From the NCBI GenBank assembly GCA_944472135.2, contig OX235265.1, positions 39,963,459 to 40,027,458 of the forward strand: a stretch of DNA of 64,000 nucleotides, given 5' to 3'. Source of the stretch: Trichobilharzia regenti. Lineage: Eukaryota; Platyhelminthes; Trematoda; Strigeidida; Schistosomatidae. Numbering within the stretch: the first letter of the stretch is position 1; each line of letters starts with the position of its first letter. The position numbers and the translations under genes were made by a program. Positions 54,284 through 64,000 of the stretch are shown here, piece by piece. The notes under the pieces are model-generated. The model did not search any database. It was not told the DNA's origin and saw only the letters and a program-made list of their open reading frames with translations.

Positions 54284-57200
54284 GCAAAAATAGATATATT
54301 CAACGAATCACTCTGAAATGTAATGCAAACGTTCAACGTACAGTTACAGTAGTACGTTAAAAGTATATCTCTGCCCGTGCCAAGATGCAACATTGGGCAC
54401 AGGCAATAATATAATATAGATGAACCGAAGCCTCCGTAGACGTTGTGAAGGCTGAAAAGTGGATTATATCATATTCTGGAACTATAAGCAGTGGAAACAT
54501 TTACAAATAGACTTCCACAAACACAAAATAACTTTCCGATTCATCTCTGCTAACCCAGTCTTGAGTATTTTGAAGCACTGTCCCAAATATTTTGTTCCTC
54601 TTTCATAAGAATGACATAGGTAAGCTGTTGTTAAAAGGAAAGTGCGGCACACTTGTCTGGGCGCGGGATCCTACTGATAGGAACCAACTTGCAATAAGGT
54701 CTGTTCAAGTTTACACTGTGCACGTAATATGCTATCAGTTGTTATGCAAGTTGAATAAGAGGAGTTGACAGGCAATCAAGTGCAAACCTTAAAGCAAGCG
54801 TCTTTCCTGGGTTATGGTTCGCGCCACATATTGAGTCGCTGGACGTGGCTGAACATTTTCTTATGCTTTGCTGAGAATGAATGCGAATCAACACGGCCGC
54901 GGACGCAACGATCAGCATGATCCAGGAACAAACCAAGCACATTACTCCAGTCCATATAATAAACTAAATCCAGTTTCATCTGAGTGACTGCTCACACAGA
55001 CCCCAACAATTTAAGCATTAACTATACCGTTGTGTGGGAATTCGCCATGGCATAATAAGGAAAGAAAATAAGGGCAAAAACCTTATCCGATTAGTAACAT
55101 AATCACTGGTACCATAACACTGTTGACTTCTGGCTGGTGGACTATTTGTGTCACCACAACGTCCACACAGTGGAATCCTCGCTAAGTTGTGGAAAACAAG
55201 TTGACGAATAATATTCTCTCTCATATCTCTGTGATATACAGACGTTCAGCTAATATATATGTTACTTAACCAGCAGCTTCATTGAAGAAATGCACAACGG
55301 ATCTGGAGCGCATGTGCCGTCCCAAGCCCATACAGCTCTACTGGCGGTTATCCTAAAGCTCATATTTATAAAAGTAGTGTTCTTGCCTAATCGGAGGGAT
55401 GCATGTGTAACTTGCATAAGCAATAATGAAAATGAGCCCGGGACAACTATAAAATTTCCTTGAGGTAACGGAACGGCAACCCAAGTTTAGGGATAACAGC
55501 AGGCTTGTTGGTGCTAAATTTACAAATTTCAGCAAGAAATAGAGTAAAACTTTCAGACCATATGACTTGACCTAGGGTTCGGTTTTTCAGCTTATTGTAA
55601 ATCCTATCAATATATCATCAAACAACACTCTATCCTCGACCAATAAATCTGTATCTGCATTATAAATTCATAAGATTATCTATAATTACCCTGGACGTAT
55701 AATCCTCAAGTGGTTATAATAGCTTTATCATAATATAAGCTGACAGGTACTTTGTAATGTCCAAAGCCTGCCATATAAAAAGTGGTCATTGACACTTAGC
55801 CATAATAACCCAAGCCAACCAACTATTTTCCCCAAGTTCATTCGACCTAATTTTATCCCTTATTGAATCCCTATTCATTTCACTCTACTCAGTAGATTAT
55901 AACTTAATTTGATCTGGTATTCAAATCTCTTATACTTCTATCTTTTTAAGACGTTTTAACTGCTACCTCTGCTGCAGCCATTCAACCAACGCACTCATTT
56001 TCTGTTCACTACAGTCTTCAGTAAGTTGGGTCAGCATAATTATTTCCAGAAAAAACTGTATCAGCAACGATATCTTTTAATAGTTTACACGTATACTTAG
56101 TATAACACACCGTACTATTTTTGTGTTGAAACGACTACATTCAGTCAATGGTTACCCATTTTCTTATAATTTTCTAAAATTCATAATGCCAAAGCCATGT
56201 AGCATTTTTTCTATTTTATACGCTGATGAGTCACTTTGCAATGCGTAACGCAGACCGTATAAGAATCGGTCAGGAAAACTTAGCATAACAAGCTCTGCTA
56301 GCCGGTTGTTTCTCTCGGGACCACTCTACATAACTTCGTCACTAATTGTTCCACTACTCATATCACTCTGTTGAATAGAATATAACTTAGTTGCTGTAAT
56401 AGTGGCCATTTCTGAAGATAATAATTCTCAAGTGAAATTTAATTTCCTGGTCTTTTGAAGTAACCCATTTGTTCATATGCATGATGATAGTACTGCTAAG
56501 AATGTCGTCAGGTACTGTTGTTCCCTGTGACCCAATGGGAAACATTTGTCATAAAAGCTGTAAACGTGCAGCATACTGTATGATTGGGTCAAAGCTATGC
56601 AATATTACAACTGCAGTTATTGAAAAAATATCTCAAAGCTTAATATAAAAAAAGGAGGCAGGATGGCGCATGTTGATCAGCAGGTCTAGAAGCGGTCACA
56701 AATGTGAGACGCTCAGATCTGTAGGACAGCAGCGTACATTTTTTGACATTTCGAGAATTAAACATGAGTTTAGATCCTGGATATGAAAAAATGATTTGAA
56801 TAAAAAATGCTTCTGCTTCTAACATCTACAAGCCTGCTCAGCTTCTTGTCAAGATGCTATCACATGGGCCATACACAAATTCGCCAGACATCTTACAGGT
56901 CGGCATATCCTACAGCTTCTGATCTTTAAAGCCACCTCTCTCTGTAATGTCGCTTATATACTTCACGACGATCCTTTCATCTAACTGCTATTATAATCTA
57001 TTTTATCTCAGCTCCATAGGCCTTTAGCAAAGCTGAAATATACGCTTTTTATTGGCATTCTTCTTTCGATATGTGTCTGTTTGCTTTGATGAAGAAAGCA
57101 ATATATCAACAACACCCATGTTTGAGAATTACTATATTTTCGTTGAAATCATCGTATTTTTCTATGATTAGACTTATATATATAGCAGTGAACATTGCAA

Positions 57201-58450
57201 GTGTATACTGCAATTTCATGTACCTTAAAGCTTCTACTTGTATTTATCCTGCAAATCCACTTCCAATGGTGTGTTATCCATAATTGAATTTTATACAATT
57301 TCGCAGCTTTTAATCACGTGGCGGCATAGCACTTACCCAAATATATGCTGTTTGCTGGTTGACCGTAATTATCAGCGTGAAAAGGAAATAAGTTTGGGCT
57401 GGCGCTCAACCTTGATGGTGACTTTAGTGAATGGTTTACAATTCAACATTCATAGGAGCCGGTTTTGATTACTTGTACAATAATCGATCAACCTAAGCTT
57501 TTGTAAAAGTTCTATCTGCGCTAATTCACAATTGTAATTTGTAACATAATTGATCGTGCGAGTAAAAATAGCATGCATATCATCTAAGCTTGCCCGTTTA
57601 TACCAAGTATTTATGTATTATTATTATAAATGCTAGGAATCAGAGACAGCTCTCCCCGTTACACTACAGAATTCCACCTCGACATGAGATAAAGCGAGGG
57701 TCAGTTATGAACCCTCTTGTAGGTCTATATTACAAAGCGGGTGCTGATCTCTGTTTCCAGTGGGAAGTTCTGCATTCGCACAGAGACACATTGATGCAGA
57801 TAGCAAAAGAGATCAAAATACAACGGCCAACTCTACCTCAGAAGACGGATATCCTAAAGGGGAATTAATAGCGAGCTCGGTAACCTTACAGATTATAAGA
57901 TTAAAAATTCAAGTTAATGAAAGAATATTGTAAAAGCACATTACGACAAGTACAGTTAACGAGCTACTCAAATAAATGGTTACCTTGTGATAACGTTTGT
58001 CCACTGCTACAAAATATTAATGTAAGCCACAGGAGCGTCCACTGCTGGATTCTTGTCTGCTAATAAAATCCGTGAAGTAGTTGTAGAATATTCTTCGACT
58101 GAGAATGAGAGGTTCCAGAAAAAATCGAAAAGACACAACAGGGGCAGTTGTGAAGTGAGCAGACAGCATGGACTAGTGAGAAGACGAAGCGAACAGCAGG
58201 TTCTGTATTTCAGGTTTTACTCCTAAGTTATATGTATTTTGCCGTTGTAAACAGAAGTTGTATGAAATGTTTTCACTTTTAACATCTGACGAAATACTGT
58301 ACAATTATATTCCTCCAGATTCCCTTATCCCGCTAACTCATTGATGATTAGAACTGACTCCAGAAATGGCGGTCCTTCTGTTGAATGGTTGAGAGAGTCA
58401 AAAAATGGACATAAACGATTTTTAGAATAGTAAGAACACGGATTTGAAGC
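54284..58450. other. low-repeat island, no convincing gene
   Basis: About 4.2 kb with no match to other parts of the window. Open frames of 60-92 codons occur on both strands (for example 54742-54942 minus, 55018-55224 minus, 57590-57868 plus), but none shows a domain, and none has a consistent splice context that I could build into a gene. A cgctgatgagtc at 56221 is not a hammerhead. This could be the only host single-copy DNA in the window, perhaps intronic. Confidence 0.4.
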
Positions 58451-58830
58451 CTATTTACCCTTTTTGACAATCGTGATCTGAAACATTACGAAAAATGGAG
58501 GTTGAGAGTTCATTATGGACCAGCTGACTACTGCTCTCCAGAGATGGTACGAGACCAAGAACAGGGTCAGCAGACAAATTCGCTGCTGCGAGAGCCGGCC
58601 TCGTACCCAAAGGAGAGAACAAAGCGTTGTCAAAGAAAATTATCAACCCTTAGTCACACTACAGCGGTGCAGCACGAATGATGATAGCCAGTGTCATCCA
58701 AGTGCTCCGATTGGACTAGAAGAAAAAACTCCAACAGGCCGGTTTCTGGGGAATCGGCCAACTAGTTCGTAGGATTACTCCTCAACCGACAGCCCACATC
58801 AAGTCAACCACCCCCCAATACGGGGGTGTA

Positions 58831-60942
58831 GTGAGACTGACTACCAATTGCCTGTGCAGTAATGTGAGAGGGCTAAGAGGCGAAATAGCTGAACTTAGAC
58901 ACCTAAAATCACAGCTGAACTCCAAAATCATAATACTGACGGAAACCTGGCTAACCCCTACGGTGGCAGACAGCGAAGTCAGTATAAATGATATGGTCCA
59001 AGCCAGGCGAGATAGGGACCTGAGAAAAGGAGATGGAGTCGCCATATACGTCGACAAACAGCTCAGATGTAATCACGCAATGGGCCCTCCCCTCACCGAG
59101 CTCCCTGACTCCATATGGTGCCACTTCACCGTTGGGTACTGAAAATATCTAGTAGGCAGCATTTATCGATCACCTTCATGCGGAGCAGACCACAACCAGG
59201 TACTGCTAAATACAATTTCAGCGACCCAAGACATGGGTTATGATCAAATTGTCATAGCTGGTGACTTCAATGGCCCATCTCTTAACTTGGTGTCGGGATA
59301 CTCCCATGGTAGATTTGATCGAAATCTGCTGCATACCATCAGGAAGGCTGGATCACAGAGAATGTCAGGGTGGATACTAGATGGGACCCAGATGGGAAGT
59401 CTTCCAGGCCGGATTATGTGCTCACTAGTGACCAGCTACTAGTGGAAAGCGTTCAGATCACAACGTGACCACGCGGTCATAGTATTCGACATAGTCCTCC
59501 GCGAGCGCTTACAGTGGGACAATACACAGCCCTATCTGTGTTATAACAAAACCAATTACACCAAAATGCGAAGACTTCTGTCTGAAGCAAATTGGCCTAA
59601 AAAATGGACAGAGTTAACAGTAGAAGAACACTGGAGAGCGGTAAAGGAGATCATTCACCAGGCGGTCTCAGACACTGTTCCTTCAGTCACACGAAAAGCT
59701 AGGAAGCGACGTTCATGGCTAGAAAGGGGGACACAACGCCTTCTGCAGGCGAAGCGAAAAGACTGGTTTGCGTGGCGACGATCGAAGAGTCAACCCGAAC
59801 ACGGAGTGTACCTTGAGCTCAGAAATCGATGTAACATACGAGTCCCGAGCGATAGAAGGATATTTCAGGGAAACCTCCCCACCTCCATGCGTCGGTGGCA
59901 CAGTGGTTAGGATTCTCGCCGACTATGCACATGGTCCGGGGTTCGAGCCCACGCCGGCGCACACCTGATATCTATGGTCAACCTGCAAAATTTGGGCTAC
60001 CGATATCCACGCTAAAAATTCCATACTTGTACCAAAATACAGTGTGGAATCAAGCTGTAAATCAAAAAAATAAGCTTTTCGTGAATACCAAAAGCCTACA
60101 CAGGTTTATGTCTGAAAGAAAACCGACCAACCAGGGAGCATGCAGTCTAGTGGGTTCTGATGGAAAATCTCTTACTAGTTTTGAAATGGCAGAGAAATTC
60201 AGCCTAGCATTTCACAGGCTACTAAACAGTAACAAGGACATCACCCCCACAGAGCATCAAGATTACAATGCAAAACAAACACGCGAAAACCTGCTGGGTA
60301 CATTTCAAATTACCCCGGCTATGGTATTTGTAAAATCGGGAAAGTTGACTTCGGGGAAGTCTTCAGGCTGTGATGACATCAGACCATCCGTCCTGAAGCA
60401 GTGTTCAGAAAGTCTCTGCCAACCCCTAAGTGATCTGTTTCAACGCTCCTTTGATGTAGGGGAACTACCATGTGAATGGAAACGAGCCGGCAGAATGCGA
60501 CCAGTTACAGACTAATTGCTCTACTTCCAGTGATATCGAAGGTATTAGAAAGTCTCATTGACGACCACATGAGAAAATACTTCGACGGGACTAATCTACT
60601 CCATGAAGCACAGCACGGTTTCAGGAGGGTAAGATCCCGCGTGACGAATCTTCTACTAGCTTGGAACGACTAGACACTATCCTGGGACGAAAAGGTACCA
60701 GCTCATGTAATCTTTTTCGACTTTGCGAAAGAATTCGACACAATTCACCATGGTCTACTCCTTCTCAAAATAAGCAACGCGGGTGTTTCTGGAGCACTTC
60801 TCGCATGGCTGGAAGATTACTTAGGCGGGAGAGAATTCCGCACCAAAGTCAAACGCATCCGATCATCCTGGCAAACCACAGGATCAGCAAACCCCCAGGA
60901 TTCTATCTTAAGGCAATTGATGTTTTTGATTTTTATCACCGA
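58831..60942 (+). pseudogene. CR1-C endonuclease-RT gene, broken
   Basis: The endonuclease begins with LCSNVRGLRGEIAEL and ILTETWLTP (TETW motif). After an in-frame stop at 59140-59142 come SIYRSP and VIAGDFNGP, then a frameshift before SDHAVIVFD. The linker has ARKRRSWLERGTQRLL. After the SINE, TKSLHRFMSERKPTNQ and SSGCDDIRPSVLKQ lead into the RT with LIALLPVISKVLE, HEAQHGFRR and the changed FFDFAKEFD of RT motif A. It ends near FLIFITD at the LTR insertion. It carries at least four lesions. Confidence 0.8.
59889..60071 (+). mobile_element. tRNA-Gly-derived SINE
   Basis: Bases 59889-59960 fold like a tRNA: the acceptor stem gcgtcgg pairs with ccggcgc over seven pairs (one G-U), and the T arm cgggg-ttcgagc-ccacg has one mismatch. 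The A box tggcacagtgg and B box ggttcgagccc needed for RNA polymerase III are in place. The run gtggcacagtggttaggatt and the following tctcgcc resemble tRNA-Gly, but the D and anticodon stems no longer pair, so it is not a working tRNA. A short body leads to a tail (60007-60060) shared with the CR1-D LINE and with 28467-28520, then an A-rich end. Confidence 0.8.
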
Positions 60943-62932
60943 TGTCAGCCACGTCTCATAAACCGTTAATGCCCAGCTCTTCCTATGCTCGGGCTCACGC
61001 TGTTTCTTGAAGTTTTCAGAAAAGCTTAGTAATAACGGACGAAAAAACCAAAACACCAACTGGTGACTCGAGGAATCTTTATTGTTACACCAACATATAA
61101 ACAGTGTTACAACTAAGTTTTCTGACGGACTTTTACTCTTCTTTCTGAACAGCGACCGATGAGACGATGACTGTCGTATTGATGCCTCCGCGAAAATTGG
61201 GGAAGTTGGTTTGAGCAAACAACCATGAATTGATCGTTCAATCTTCAACTAAATTGATACTTCCCAGCAAAAAAGGGATCCAACCCTTTTTTCCTTCACG
61301 ACCAATACACGCTGACTTGGATGACATTGCGAGAACCTGGGTCACACGGACAGAGCTGAAATGGAAAACAAACAGAAAAGCCAACACACCACAGTCATAC
61401 CCACAGCACAATCTCACACATCAATGACGACCTGCGCCTTCCAGTTAAAGACACCCTCTTGACATCTTCCAACACAATCGCCACTTACTAGAATGACTCT
61501 TGCAGAATGCGACGTGACCATAGCACCACCTCACGATACTCTTCAAGCATCCTCTTATCTACTCACTACCAATTACCACTGAAATCGCTTGTCACTCATT
61601 CTGCCTCAGTTCTAGTAGTGGTGACGCATGCGAGCCTCAGTCGTTTACACTCTTTCTCCCCGGCGTGTCGGACCGCAGCTAACAATTATCTCCGTGTGCA
61701 TTTCATTCTCAGCAATAGCCTAGCCTCCCCGGCTTATACGCCCCATCTGCTGTCCTTAATATCAATCAATTCATTCATGGATGTAGAAGACTCGAAACAA
61801 CTTCAGAAGTAATCACGACGAAAATTTTAACAAAATTATGCAATAAAAACAAGGTACGAAAACAACAAGTAAACACAATGAATCCAAAATACACCAATTG
61901 ATATGACACACCACACATATATACAAACAGTACACACAAACTCGCGGATCGTGTCTTGATGGAATTCCTTTCAAGAATCGCAGGACTTACACCAGTACGC
62001 CTACAACCCTTCACAGGTTGACGATTGTAAGTTGTGGAATGTCCGGACACAAACAAGATTAACCAACAATTACATCAATTGGAACTCACACAATTATTTA
62101 ACACAAACATATGTGCAATCAACACATCAAATGTTGTGGATTCTGGCACGACAAACTACCCTTGAAGAACTGTAGGACTTACACCAGTACGCCTACATTC
62201 CTTCTCAGGTTGATGATCCAAGTGGAAGTCGTCCGGACACAAACAGAATTACCAACAGCTAGATGACAGATGATATCAATTCAGTATATACAATATGAAC
62301 ATATGTACAAAATCACACACCAAGCACACTGGACTGATCATTGATGCGCTGCCCTTTGAAGAACTGTAGGACTTACAGCAGTACGCCTACAACCATTCTC
62401 AGGTTGACGCCCTAGGTTGGAAAATCGTCACAGAGTTCATTTGCTAACTTCCTTCTATGAGCTATATCCTCAAATCTGAACGGCAACACGCTCATGTCAT
62501 TGTATCGTAGAATATAGATGACGAACAAACACACGACATATCTCATCAACCAAGTGTAGAAACAGAGTAATTTACACCAAAGATAATAGCATTCAAATAG
62601 TAACTTGAAACTAGAAATGCCTTTATTCATGCAAGTCAATTTAACAATTACTCTCTCGTTTACACTTGGCTTCTTCTCACTAAACTGACCAATATCTTTC
62701 GTCTTTTCAAACGCACCAATACTATTATAGTCATTGCATAAAGCACTTGAGTTCACGGACGTCCATTTCATTGTGGATGACAACACCAACGATGACTGAG
62801 TGACACAAGGTGATGAGCTTAGCGGTGGATCAGAAGCTGTTCTTTTTCGGCTTTCAGAAAATTCTCTAACTGCAAGATTACTACCACTGCTGTCTTTTTG
62901 TATCAGCTCCGCTTTAGCACTATCATCTGCAG
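60943..62932 (-). mobile_element. Pao-n LTR element, 3' portion, fused to CR1-A
   Basis: The LTR at 60943-61259 (317 bp, shortened and with a mutated end ttgata) is followed in minus orientation by the palindrome, the three ~193-bp repeats (to about 62405) and the C-terminal part of gag. At 62932 the match stops within gag and CR1-A ORF2 sequence begins in the opposite orientation. The outer side of the LTR interrupts CR1-C at accga/tgtcagcc. The rest of gag and the other LTR are not visible. Confidence 0.87.
62412..62932 (-). pseudogene. Pao-n gag, C-terminal fragment
   Basis: Corresponds to about residues 480-655 of the plus-strand gag, including KWTSVNSSALC and IGAFEKTKDIGQF in the variable patch and the C-terminal hydrophobic stretch. 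The frame continues to 62957 only by running into antisense CR1-A sequence, so its first few codons are spurious. Confidence 0.85.
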
Positions 62933-64000
62933 ACACCCAGTCCGACCTCCTTTTCATTCATAAATTCTTGCGGTGCTGACGCACAAATAGATTTAGGTTA
63001 TGGTGACATTTTAAGCCAGTTTGTAGTATCCCGTGACTTATTCACGATATTGCTAATTAATGCACGTTCCTTAATCAATAAGATATCTGAACTAAGGACA
63101 TTATTATTAGTCGCCAAGCCTACTGTAGCTCTGATTACTGAGTCATGGTGCTCATCCTCAGTACTTGATGTGCATATAGGTATCGATGATTACACTGTAC
63201 ACCGTGCAAACAGAGATTGCAAGCGTGGTGGAGGATGTCTCATATATATACATAGCTCATTTGTAGTCAGTAAGGTGGAAGATGAAACAATGAATAATGT
63301 ACCTGACTCACTCTGGGTTGTCTTACATGGAGATAAGTACAAACTTCTCATAGGCTGTGTTTATCGAGCACCAAGCTCAACAAAAGAAACTGATGCGTTA
63401 TTAGCTAAATCGTTTGCACATGCATCCTCGTTTAGTGCTAATTACAAAATAATTGCAGGGGACTTCAATCTTCCAGAAGTCAATTGGCTAACTAGTTCCG
63501 GCCCCCAACGCTTCGACGAATTACTTGCCACTATAGACTGTTATGGATGGCAACAACACGTCCAGACACCTACTCGTGGGACAACATTTGGACCTTGTTT
63601 TTTGTCATGACACAATCCCAGTATCCACTTATGTTGGTAATAGATTTTCCAGTAGTGACCATAGAATGGTACTCTGCTCTCTGCCTTTCTCACCACTAAA
63701 TACAGGAAACAAACAAGACTCAGGAAGCACAATATGTCGTAGTTACAAATATACAGACTGGGGATTAGTCCAAGAACTTATTCGACTCTGTCAATGGGAT
63801 GACTATTTTACCACTGACTCCCTGGAGGCCTTAGTAACCCTGTTTTACAGGAATGTTACCCTTTGTCTAGATACAGTTGCTCCAAAGAAAATAGTGAAAT
63901 TAAGTAGACACCGAACTGAATATATTCCAAGGGCACACCGTAATAAGTTAAGGAAGCTGAAGAAACAGTACTATTCCACTAAGGACATATCACTATTGCT
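62933..64000 (+). mobile_element. CR1-A LINE fragment, plus strand, runs off the window
   Basis: Begins at about codon 16 of ORF2 (QTPSPTSFSF) and matches L1 and L2 closely. The endonuclease frame to 63610 has TESW, VYRAP and GDFNLPEVNW. It then loses frame at PTRG through the same one-base deletion as L2. A further piece around 63650-64000 holds the RMVLCSLPFSP and linker region. The ORF1 and leader are absent, so it is 5'-truncated or was joined here by recombination. The right end is outside the window. Confidence 0.88.

Larger units (their letters stand above)
58451..60942 (+). mobile_element. CR1-C LINE, interrupted by a SINE and an LTR element
   Basis: A third CR1-like family, plus strand and noticeably more GC-rich than its surroundings. 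It has a possible ORF1 end (58515-58772), then an endonuclease and RT that stop at 60942, before the catalytic YADD box, where a Pao-n LTR begins. A tRNA-derived SINE lies inside it. The 5' limit is approximate. The remaining RT and 3' end are not in the window; they may lie beyond 64000. Confidence 0.75.

Noticed and set aside
56221..56250. hammerhead ribozyme (cgctgatgagtc), known from schistosome SINEs
   Set aside because: The required GAAA after stem II and the closing stems are not found.
59889..59960. functional tRNA-Gly gene
   Set aside because: Acceptor and T arms pair, but the D and anticodon stems do not, and a SINE body and LINE-like tail follow.

Overview
This window reads as AT-rich invertebrate nuclear DNA made almost entirely of nested retrotransposons. 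The best guess is a blood fluke (Schistosoma) or a related flatworm. The reasons are two-ORF CR1-like LINEs with an RRM-like ORF1 and an EN+RT ORF2, an RTE-like LINE, a BEL/Pao-type LTR family and a tRNA-derived SINE, a repertoire known from schistosomes. No database search was possible. I saw no rRNA, functional tRNA, CRISPR or complete host gene. Labels used here: CR1-A, CR1-B, CR1-C and CR1-D are four CR1-like lineages; 'Pao-n' is a non-autonomous BEL/Pao-like LTR element.

Layout. 1-6420: a CR1-B copy with broken ORFs, preceded by an inverted copy of its own 3' end. 6438-8938: a truncated LTR, a possible two-exon Cys-rich gene fragment, a solo LTR with a perfect 5-bp target duplication (TSD), then unrecognised sequence. 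8939-28231: a tandem array A-L-A-L-A, where A is a 2815-bp module and L is a full-length minus-strand CR1-A LINE (about 5.42 kb); the period is about 8.24 kb. 28232-33005: a SINE-like insert, an old minus-strand CR1-B relative, and a 5'-truncated CR1-D. 33006-40395: a Pao-n fragment, then a second copy of the first 6.4 kb with an uninterrupted 1098-codon EN-RT ORF2. 40396-46500: an RTE-like LINE split by a complete minus-strand Pao-n element (TSD CCTTT). 46501-52910: an old CR1-B-like LINE split by a complete plus-strand Pao-n element. 52918-54283: a 5'-truncated CR1-A copy, which independently fixes that family's 3' end. 54284-58450: a low-repeat island without a convincing gene. 58450-60942: CR1-C with a tRNA-Gly-like SINE inside it, cut off by a third Pao-n element (60943-62932), itself abruptly joined to a plus-strand CR1-A fragment running off the window.

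How it works together. The CR1 and RTE proteins would be the target-primed reverse-transcription machinery. The SINE tail closely matches the 3' end of CR1-D, suggesting CR1-D-type RT mobilised it. Pao-n carries LTRs and gag but no protease, RT, RNase H or integrase, so it should depend on an autonomous BEL/Pao element elsewhere. Nesting gives an order: old CR1-B relatives, then RTE-like, CR1-C and CR1-D, then Pao-n. The near-identical tandem and inverted copies are recent duplications or, possibly, assembly artefacts.
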